A stretch of DNA of 52,676 bases, from positions 1 to 52,676 of the forward strand of contig NW_026251847.1 in the NCBI RefSeq assembly GCF_025024155.1, in the 5' to 3' direction. The notes beneath the pieces are model-generated. The model saw only the letters and a list, made by a program, of their open reading frames with translations, had not been told where the DNA came from and did no database searches. A program made the position numbers and the translations under genes. Positions 45,315 through 52,676 of this stretch are shown in pieces. Source of the stretch: Gamsiella multidivaricata (taxonomy: Eukaryota > Mortierellomycota > Mortierellomycetes > Mortierellales > Mortierellaceae). Positions within the stretch are counted from its first letter, which is position 1. Every line of letters begins with the position of its first letter.

Positions 45315-48139
45315 ATGACCTCGATAGTCAAGGTCCTCCACGACCGTAAGGACCAGCAATTGCAACCCTTTCTTGTCCCACCTCGCAACACTCCCTGTTG
45401 TCACTGTTCAAGCTGAGCTGACTCGACTGCACTTCTTTTCTCTTCTCTAGGCATTCTCGACAGCATCGACTCTGTCCAGCCCGCTGAGCGATACAAGATC
45501 GTCGTCCTCGATGCAAAGACAAACAAGATCGTCCTCAGTGCCTGCAAGATGTTTGATATCATGGACAGGAATGTCACCTGTAAGACAACAAGAAAAGGGT
45601 TCGACTTCGTGGACAAAAGACTATTATCTTCAGCTCATCAATTCATTCAACCGCTTCCCTCTCCTATATCTGAACAGTGGTCGAGATGCTCGAGAGTAAC
45701 CGACAGGCATATACCTCCCTCGAGGCGGTCTACCTATTGACACCCTGCGTGGAGTCTGTTCAACGGCTCATGGACGACTACCCCAGTGATAGTCCTACAG
45801 GCAAATACAAGGCCGCCCACGTCCTCTTCACAGCTCGTAAGCACGTTTCCAAAACTAGTCCATGTCTGAATGCGATCTTGCTATGGCTGCGATAGTACTA
45901 ACATATATTGAATGCTATTACACCATAGCGTTGGAGGATCGCTTGTTCGAACGATTGACCAAGTCATCCGTCTCGAAGTACATTAAATCGCTTAGGGAGA
46001 TATTTATTGATTTTACAGGTACCTTAACGAACTATGGTTTGACCTTGTCATGTCGTTTTGAATGGATTTGTCTGATATGGACCTGACTAATCCCTTTTCT
46101 TTAACTATCAATCTCATACAGCCATTGAATCGCGTGTGTTTTCTTTGGAATCGCCTTCGAGTTTTTATACCCTCTATTCTCCATCCAAAAAGATGGAGCT
46201 CGCCTCAGAACTAGACTCCATTGCTAAACAGGTAAGCATAAACACTTTGATCTATCGCAACAGAACACCCTGGTCTCTAAGTAAGAGCTACTCTGACTTA
46301 TATCTTGTCACATTTCGTTATTACATCTTCGTAGCTGGTTTCCGTAATTGCGACATTTGGTGATTATCCTTCGATCCGATATTTCCGCCCTCCAGAGGCA
46401 TTGGATGGAAAGAGAACACAGTCCATGAAACTGGCCATGCTACTCCAGAGCGAACTCGAGGCGTACATGAGATCGAATCCAGATACAGCGGTAATCAACT
46501 TTATTCATTTATTCATGAAAATTATTATAACTATTATGTTCAAGGTGCTAATAATTTCTGGCTTGTCAACTCACGACAATAGGGAAGACAGCAGGGACAG
46601 GGAACGATATTGATTCTGGACAGATCGATCGACGTGACAGCAGCAATCGTACATGAGTTTACGTACCAGGCAATGGCCAACGATCTCCTGCCAATCGAGG
46701 ACGGCACCAAATACACATACGACATTGAGGGATCCAACGGCCAAACCGAACAGGTCTCTGTTGTGATTGACGAATCTGACCAGGTATTCATGGACATCCG
46801 CCATGCGCATATTGTTGAAACCGCTAGTACCCTGACCTCAAAGTTCAACAAATTTGTGGAGGAAAACGAGAGTCTCAGAGGCGACAAGGACAAGGTTGCA
46901 TCTCTCAGAAACATGAAGGACCAACTCGCAAACTTGCCCCAGTTCCAGGACATGAAGGCGAAATATTCGACTCATATCCACATGGCTCAGCAGTGCATGA
47001 AAATTTTCGAAGAGTGGAAGATCAACGAGGTTGGGTTGATAGAACAGCAGCTCGCAACAGGAGAGACCACAGATGGACATCTGCCTAAGCAGGTTCTTGC
47101 CGACATGGTTCCACTGCTGGACGACCCCAAAGTCAGCCCGATGGATAGGATGCGGTTGCTGATGTTGTACACGATCTGTCGCGAGGGTCTGCGTGCTGAG
47201 GATCGTGAAATGCTATTTGATCATGCAAACGTCTCTGAAGGCAACGCGGATGCCATTCGGAATCTTGGGCTTCTTGGTATCAATGTGGAAAGGGTAAGAC
47301 TAACTTCAAATTGCTGGCTCTGAACGTGACATGAATCCCCGTTACTAACAGCCATCTTTCTCTTTCTTCAGGGTGGTAATAATCCAAAGACAAAGAGAAA
47401 GCCATTCTATGTTAGGAAACGGCCGGAGGACGAGGAACAGCCTTACGACTTGTCGCGATACATCACCAAGGCTAAGAAGGTTGTTGAAGAGCATATCAAT
47501 GGCACACTGGACCCCGGCCTCTATCCTTACACAACAGAAGCACCCATGGACGCAGGCGAGGCGACAAGATCACTTCGCAAAACTCCTCAACCCACATGGG
47601 AGAAAAAGAAGCCAAACGTGAAGGGATCGCGGCTCCTGGTGTTCATTGCAGGAGGAGTTACCTATTCAGAGATCCGCGCTATGTATGAACTCTGTGAGTC
47701 TATGGGTCGGGATATTGTCATCGGATCCACCCATGTCACTACACCCAGACAGTTCATGCGCAGCATGCGTCACCTGGCCAGGGGCCCGCCTCGTCCCACA
47801 GCACCTGTCATTCCTCCTTACGAGCCAGCACCTTCACAGCGACCAGGACCTCCGTCATCCAGATCAGCACTGGCTCCATTGAAGCCATCCTCAGGAAGAT
47901 CAGGCCAACCTGGACCACCACCTGCCTCACCCCATCGACCGATCACCCCCGATTACAGATCTGCCCCTGGCGCCAACGGTGGCATAAGGACAATTCATAA
48001 GGATGCATCTGGTCGATTTGTTGCGCCTCCTGGACCGCCTCCATCTCGTTCACCTGCATCTCCGGCAAACTATCAAGGCCAACCAGGACCTGGAGTAGAG
48101 ACAGAAAAGAAGAAGGGCAAGATGTTTGGTTTTATTTAA
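45315..48139 (+). CDS. SEC1: Sec1/Munc18 (SM) family protein
   Basis: Eight exons: 45315-45345, 45451-45579, 45678-45836, 45929-46018, 46122-46231, 46335-46490, 46583-47293 and 47372-48139; 717 residues, all phases consistent. It matches Munc18-1 throughout: YKIVVLDAKTNKIVLSACKM, SLEAVYLLTPCVESVQRLM, KYKAAHVLFTAPLEDRLFE, FSLESPSSFYTLYSP, TILILDRSIDVTAAIVHEFT, YQAMANDLLPIEDGTKYTY and, near the C-terminus, RLLVFIAGGVTYSEIRAMYE. SM proteins clasp syntaxin/SNARE bundles. By similarity this is the plasma-membrane (exocytic) type rather than Vps33, Vps45 or Sly1. The C-terminal ~115 residues are a Pro/Ser-rich tail (GPPRPTAPVIPPYEPAPSQR) absent from animal Munc18. The first exon codes for only ten residues, and many introns fall in phase 1. 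Confidence 0.93.
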
Positions 48140-48285
48140 TTTACTAATACTAATACTAATAAATCGGTGAACTACTCTTCCTTAACAAACTAAAATGGAT
48201 TGCGCCTGCGCCTTGCGCTGTTGAAAGGCGAAACAAAAGGAAGAGGCTGAACCCCTGAAGCAAGGGCTCAAAAAAGGAGTAGCTG

Positions 48286-48358
48286 CGCCCAACGCGGGGG
48301 TCGAACCCGCAACTTTCAGATTAAAAGTCTGACACTCTACCGATTGAGTTAGCCGGGC
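48286..48358 (-). tRNA. tRNA-Lys (TTT anticodon)
   Basis: A 73-nt minus-strand sequence folds as a cloverleaf: acceptor GCCCGGC with GTTGGGC (two G-T pairs), a D arm containing ATCGGTAGAG, an anticodon stem-loop CAGAC-TTTTAAT-CTG with TTT anticodon, and a T arm GCGGG-TTCGACC-CCCGC. Box A and box B promoter sequences are intact. No intron is seen. The discriminator base is G. Confidence 0.9.
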
Positions 48359-48448
48359 TTCCTGTCGGAATTTTCTGCGAATAATACATAGTTTTAGCTC
48401 CTAATTTGCATTATTCTCTAAGTGCACATATCTTCCACAATTGCATGC

Positions 48449-49317
48449 TCGTTCCTTAAGTGCAGAGGCCCGATGGCTCAGTTAGCATACTGGTCAGGGC
48501 ACCTCCCTTGTAACGCGAAGGGACCAGGTTCGAGCCCTGGTTAAAGCACAGTAATATGTGCTACGCATAGAAATTTATTTGGAGCATGAGTCGGGCGTAC
48601 TACCCCACTTCAGTTATGTGGGTTTCCTTTCCCCGGCGACCCCCACATTGAGTGGCACTACCCCATGTAATCGTTGTGGGTTTCCTTTCCCCTTCCTTAA
48701 CGCTTGACAAAATGCTCAGAATAAATTTCGCCCTTGCGCTAGCCTCCGGACTTCGAGAGGCGCTGGTTCAGAACTTCCCAGCTATACACCAGGGTGTACA
48801 AGTTATTCCACTGCACTGGCAGCATGCGTCTTAGCTACCCCTGCCGGGGTTACAGGTATAAGTTCAAAAGTGAGTAGGCCCACCTTATAATAGGCTAATC
48901 TGAGCTCACATCCAGTGACCCCAGGTGGAGGAAAGACGGGACGAGGAGGAGGAGGAAATGTTACAATAGTAGAGGATTCGGCTCGCAAGCCAGTAGAACG
49001 GATTCCGTGCTCTCAAGAAACCAAGACCATCTCCCAGATGTACAGGTTGCAATTGGAGAGATGGTCTTGGCAGATTTGCAGGTGAGGAGCCTGCCAGCTA
49101 GCCGAGCGGATCGCAGGAGAAAGACCTCGGGACGCTTAGGGAGGTTACAGTGAAGTTGTTGAAGATGGTGCGACTGCCACACTAGAAGATTTAGGGCCAG
49201 ATAGACACAAGTCTCAGAGACTATTCACTAGGAAACCAGCACTGATTGTTCTCTCTCGGAGGCCATGTTGAATAAAAAAAAAAAAAAAAAAAAAAAAAAA
49301 ATCGTTCCTTAAGTGCA
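48449..49317 (+). mobile_element. tRNA-headed SINE-like retroposon with poly(A) and target-site duplication
   Basis: The element body (48465-49301) is flanked by an exact 16-bp direct repeat, TCGTTCCTTAAGTGCA, at 48449-48464 and 49302-49317. Its head resembles tRNA-Thr: box A at 48474-48486, a TTGTAA anticodon-loop-like sequence, and box B GGTTCGAGCCC at 48527-48537 inside a perfect 5-bp T stem. The anticodon stem is broken, so it is not a functional tRNA. The body has an internal 17-bp direct repeat (48618-48634, 48676-48692) and a 13-bp inverted repeat (49021-49033 with 49058-49070). It ends in AATAAA and a pure A tail (49274-49301). At about 837 bp it is long for a SINE. The perfect target-site duplication and pure tail suggest recent insertion by LINE machinery. 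Confidence 0.85.
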
Positions 49318-51174
49318 ATCGCACCGAAACCCATTCGATGGGTAGCCCAAGGGAAGAGAACGTCGACATCGCAAATTCGGACAGCTAGGAGACGTTTGCA
49401 AACACATCGAAGGCTTCACTTCTGCTCGGATGGGTCAGTGATTCACAACGGCACAGAGCAGGTCAGTGCAGCATTCGGAGTTGTCGTTTCTGTGGATGGT
49501 GGTCCCTACACAACGGCGTTCAGTGGACGGGTCGGGGGATACGCGTCGTCAACAATTGCAGAGATGTGTGGGCTCTTGGCAACAATTCTTATCAGCCCAA
49601 GGGAAGAGAACGTCGACATCTACATCGACAATCTCACAGTCGTCAACAATTTCAAGGAGTTGGTGCAGCAGCGGGATTCAGCAACAGCAAGGCAGCGTTT
49701 GAGATCTGCAGATGCACAGTGGTGGGCGATGGTGCATTATGCCTTCTTGCAACAAGGACAAGGTATATCTGTGCATTGGGTACGAGGACATGCTGGACAC
49801 CGTGGCAACGAGGCTGCAGACACTGTTGCCAAGGCAGCACATGGGATCGATACAGGACTATGGAGGCTAGACGCAACGCAGCACCATGATTTGAAATGCC
49901 ACGCACAGTTTGCAACACACAGTGCAGACCTGGACTTGAGGAGGATACTGAAGTTGCAGTCCGCGGTACGGCACCATTATCAGTGGACATTGCAGCATCG
50001 AACGAGGACCTACATCAAGGATTGGCGGTCGGTAGCATGGGCGCCCACGCTACGGATCTTACACGATAACAACCCGCCAAAGCGCTTATACACCAGCCTG
50101 GAAGACTGTCGTTTACGTTCGCACAGGATCAAGAAGCTGCATGGAGATTTGCCGACATTGCAGGCGATGAAGAAACGACATCTAGATACCTACCAAACGG
50201 ACATATGTCGTAGGTGTGAGAGGGAACCAGAGACGAACGATCATCTTTGGCGTTGTTCAGCTACATTGTGCGACCAGCGACAAGAGTGGAGGGACGCGGT
50301 GGAGGAAGTGGAGTTGAATGGATATCGTGCATGGAGACAGGCAGTGCGAAAATGGGAACAGGAGAGAGAGGAGGCCGAACGGAAGGACAAGCCCTTCACT
50401 GCAACTTGTCCCAACTTCTCGGCAACAGGAACGAAGGCTATCTGGGAGTCAATGCAGTGGATTCAGGGGACGGCGGAAAGGCGAGGGACATATCGGGTTG
50501 CGGAAGGAGAGGAGCCGGAGAGTGAGGCAGGTTGGGAGGTCAAGGACTTATACCGAGGTTTGGTGCCAACGGGACTCATTGAGACCTGGAAGCAGCTATT
50601 TACCACCACCAAGTGGATTGCGACGATCATGGTGACAAAGTTCGTGAGCAGGATCGAAGAGTTTGGCAGGACCAAGATATGGAACAAACGATGCGAGGAC
50701 ACTGTCGCCTGGGAAAAGTCAGTTGGAATCACCTTCATGAGCAAACGCGCCGGAGGACGCAACGGTAATCGGGGACACCAACGTAGTGTTGGTGATTTCT
50801 CTGATTTGAAAGGGAGACGGTTACTTGCAACGGAGATCCAGGAAGGTAGACGGACCGCGGATTATAGGGTGCTACAGCATTGCTTGGGGTGAGGGAAGTT
50901 GGACATAATGGAGGGGTTATTCGGTTTAAAAACAACTTTATTAACATTGGATCTGGATTAGGAGACGTGTATCGCGCAACAGGTCACGCAGGAGTTAGGT
51001 TAGGCTAGCTATGCGACATGGGTTATGAATTTGACGCCTCAAGCCAACATAGTTGGTAGGGGATGCGGCTCTGCCGTGCATGGAAGGCATCTATGGCTTC
51101 AAGGCCTTTGCGGACCATGCGTCTTGTGCTCATGGGGATTTATGTTAATAAAAAAAAAAAAAAAAAAAAAAAAA
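49318..51174 (+). mobile_element. 5'-truncated LINE: RNase H, CCHC and 3' tail
   Basis: This is the 3' half of a non-LTR retrotransposon. The frame 49396-50892 (498 codons; the true upstream coding part is missing) starts with an RNase H domain: FCSDGSVIHNG (first Asp), STIAEMCGLLATI (Glu), VDIYIDNLTVVNNF (Asp), VRGHAGHRGNEAADTVAK (final Asp), so the acidic set is complete. A zinc-knuckle CRRCEREPETNDHLWRC follows at about 50206-50256, as is usual downstream of RNase H in LINEs. The 3' UTR (50893-51149) ends in TATGTTAATA and 25 A (51150-51174). A 27-bp segment (49344-49370) is repeated exactly at 49594-49620, so the 5' end looks rearranged. The frame itself is unbroken. Confidence 0.82.
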
Positions 51175-52040
51175 GTAGCTGCTGCTCTACAATCTGCACC
51201 CACTAACAAGGCCCCAGGCATATCAGGGCTGTCTGGAGACCTACTGAAGCACCTCGGACCGATTGCTTTCTCGGTTTTTGTCTTCCTTGTGCAGGCCAGC
51301 ATTGTACAATGCACTTTGCCCACGGTGTGGCTCAAGGGCCTCATCTATTGTATCCCGAAAGGTCCGTCATGGACTGGCAAGATCAGCGAGGTCCGTCCGA
51401 TAGCCCTGCTAGAGCACGCGAGAAAGATCCTGTTCACGATCTTGGTCAACCGCCTTACAGCCATATTCGCACGCCACAGCGTTTTACGCGGACCAAACTT
51501 CTCGGTCATGAAGGGCACAATGACAAAGGACCCGATACACATTCTCAACTCGGTTATGGAGGACGCCAGAGAATTCAACAAAGAGCTGTGGGTGCTGTTC
51601 CAGGATATGCGCCGCTGCTTCGACTCTGTCTCATGTGGTCCCGACGGCATGCTCGAACGTGGAATGCGCCACCTCAAGATCCACCCTAGCTTCATTCAAT
51701 TCTGCTTGACGATTGCAGCCTCCAAGAAAAACCAGATCCTGACGGCTTTCGGGCTCACGGAGGAGTACAGTCCACAGTGCGGTCTGGATCAGGGCGGGGT
51801 AGAATGTCCGTTGTTTTGGCGCATCTCGTACGAAATCTTGCTGAGTGTGGTCATGGATTCCGGGCTTGGGTATCCGGTCATGCGCAAGGCTGCCTTGGCT
51901 GAACACCATCATCTCCATTTCCCGCAGCCTGCGCTCCCGGATCCGCAGCTCTTTATTGCCGCATTGGCCTTCGTAGACGATACAACCTGGGCAGCACCTA
52001 ACCGTGAAAGTATGCAAGAGATCATTGAAATTGCGATGAT
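51175..52040 (+). mobile_element. LINE reverse-transcriptase fragment
   Basis: An open frame carries the fingers/palm of a non-LTR reverse transcriptase in order: NKAPGISGLSGDLLK, VWLKGLIYCIPKG, VRPIALLEHARKILFTILVN, motif A LWVLFQDMRRCFDSV, motif B GLDQGGVECPLFWRISYE and motif C ALAFVDDTTWAAP (FVDD). Similarity stops near 52040; the thumb, RNase H and 3' end are absent, as is everything upstream of the NKAPG region. It begins directly after the poly(A) of the preceding LINE piece, so the two are separate copies, or one rearranged one, because RNase H normally lies downstream of RT. The frame has no stops before the break, suggesting fairly recent insertion and truncation. Confidence 0.82.
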
Positions 52041-52517
52041 TTTCTTCTTGTTATGTTTTGGGCTCACAAGATATAATTGGGACAAAGAGAGGGATCAGAA
52101 CCGGCCCCGTCCAGCTCAGTCTTTTAAGGCTGAGCTGAAGTGACTCGGTATTGCTCTGGTCTACTTGTTTTATTAAGAAGTGTCGTTCTAGCGGACTGAC
52201 GACCCAAATATACGACAGCCCTCCCCCATAGAGGAGGTTGAAAACCGGTAAGAACACTAGTAATATTTGGGTGTCAACGAGGTACCTCCTCGTTCCACGT
52301 AGCGTTGCACATCAATCCCAAGACATAAAAAAAATAAAAAAAAATAAAAATAAAAAAAAAAGAAATCGGGAGACTGTGCGACGTGCCAGTTCCTTGCTTT
52401 CATGATCATTCACAGGTAAAATTTCGTAAAAAAAAACCTGACTGAAGGAAAACCTGTCCAGGATAAAACCCTCATCATGAGGGGAAAAGCGGAAAACAAC
52501 CCCTCATGTTCACATCT
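52041..52517. other. spacer with inverted repeats and A-rich tract
   Basis: It contains a 26-nt near-palindrome (arms CAGCTCAG at 52112-52119 and CTGAGCTG at 52130-52137), a 10-bp inverted repeat (52202-52211 with 52263-52272) enclosing CCTCC/GGAGG arms, and an A-rich tract (52326-52363). No gene seen. Confidence 0.5.
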
Positions 52518-52676
52518 TTAATTCCGTCTTCGTTTATGTGCACGAGTGGTTCTTCTCTCTGCATTATTGACGGCTCGACGGCGTTTCTTTGTGCCTGCTG
52601 TCTGTTTCTCAGTGGATTGTCCATCCAACTGGCTCTGGTCGTCATGACCATTACCTTTTTTTGTCCTCAGAGGGAG
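52518..52676 (-). CDS. Possible 3' exon of an unidentified gene (partial)
   Basis: On the minus strand a frame of 53 codons runs from the window edge to TAA at 52520-52518. Its translation is very basic near the end (GTKKRRRAVNNAERRTTRAH, then KRRRN), like a nuclear-localisation tail. No family is recognised and the upstream part is outside the window, so this could be chance. Confidence 0.3.
   Translation of the reverse strand, partial: LPLRTKKGNGHDDQSQLDGQSTEKQTAGTKKRRRAVNNAERRTTRAHKRRRN

Noticed and set aside
1302..48139. SNARE and SM protein genes as a functional cluster
   Set aside because: Syntaxin-18 acts at the ER and Sec1 at the plasma membrane; they lie 42 kb apart with unrelated genes between.
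48465..48545. Functional tRNA-Thr gene
   Set aside because: Boxes A and B and the T stem are fine, but the anticodon stem does not pair and the segment heads a longer unit with poly(A) tail and target-site duplication. It is part of a retroposon.
51025..51174. LINE RT frame starting upstream of the poly(A)
   Set aside because: The 5' part is the 3' UTR and A tail of the preceding LINE piece, read as Lys codons; RT similarity starts only after 51175.
1..52676. CRISPR array, operon or bacterial island
   Set aside because: All genes carry spliceosomal introns and eukaryotic families; no regularly spaced direct repeats were seen.

Overview
This window is eukaryotic and fungal, most likely from an early-diverging fungus of the Mortierella/Mucoromycota type. 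The evidence is short GT-AG introns of roughly 80-430 nt, an AreA/Nit2-type GATA regulator with its N-terminal DUF1752 block, a DUF4246 protein, an Fmp46-like protein, and LINE, SINE and Tc1-like debris. The genus assignment is an inference. All gene models were built by hand, by matching splice phases and recognising protein families; no search was run.

Layout, left to right. 1-1053 is the 3' end of a SUN-domain nuclear-envelope protein, convergent with a five-exon syntaxin-18/Ufe1 SNARE (1302-3149, minus). 3650-7900 is a DUF4246 island: a nearly intact copy with one in-frame TGA (5410-7032, plus), flanked by two decayed copies, one on each strand. 8114-11754 (minus) encodes a long Ser/Thr-rich, coiled-coil protein ending in an SH3BGR thioredoxin-like domain. 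A small Cys-free Fmp46/ArsC-fold protein (13045-13600, plus) converges on a transglutaminase-like, kyphoscoliosis-peptidase-type protein (13789-16482, minus). Two tandem DMT/EamA transporters (17328-19022 and 21565-23392, plus) form a segmental duplication. 23947-28189 (minus) is the AreA-like GATA factor with long polyglutamine tracts.

The second half holds a seven-exon WD40 protein (30639-33655, minus) divergent from the scavenger decapping enzyme DcpS/Dcs1 (34077-35293, plus); a two-exon DUF4203-like multi-membrane-span protein (36403-38440, plus); and a gene graveyard (38701-40320, minus) with an eroded, unrecognised spliced gene and a Tc1-like transposase remnant. After these come an unrecognised four-exon gene (42342-43320, plus), pantothenate synthetase with an apparent GC-AG intron (43541-45004, minus) and, divergent from it, a Sec1/Munc18 gene (45315-48139, plus). 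The right end has a tRNA-Lys(TTT), a tRNA-headed retroposon with poly(A) and a 16-bp target-site duplication, a LINE 3' end with RNase H, a separate LINE reverse-transcriptase fragment, and a possible partial gene at the edge.

The genes are ordinary, mostly unrelated housekeeping loci, several in divergent pairs that share promoters. Both a SNARE (syntaxin-18) and an SM protein (Sec1) occur, but they act at different membranes (ER and plasma membrane). I found no convincing new multi-gene system. The most notable items are the SH3BGR fusion, the DUF4246 copies, the dated retroposon insertion and the spliced pseudogene at 38.7-39.4 kb.
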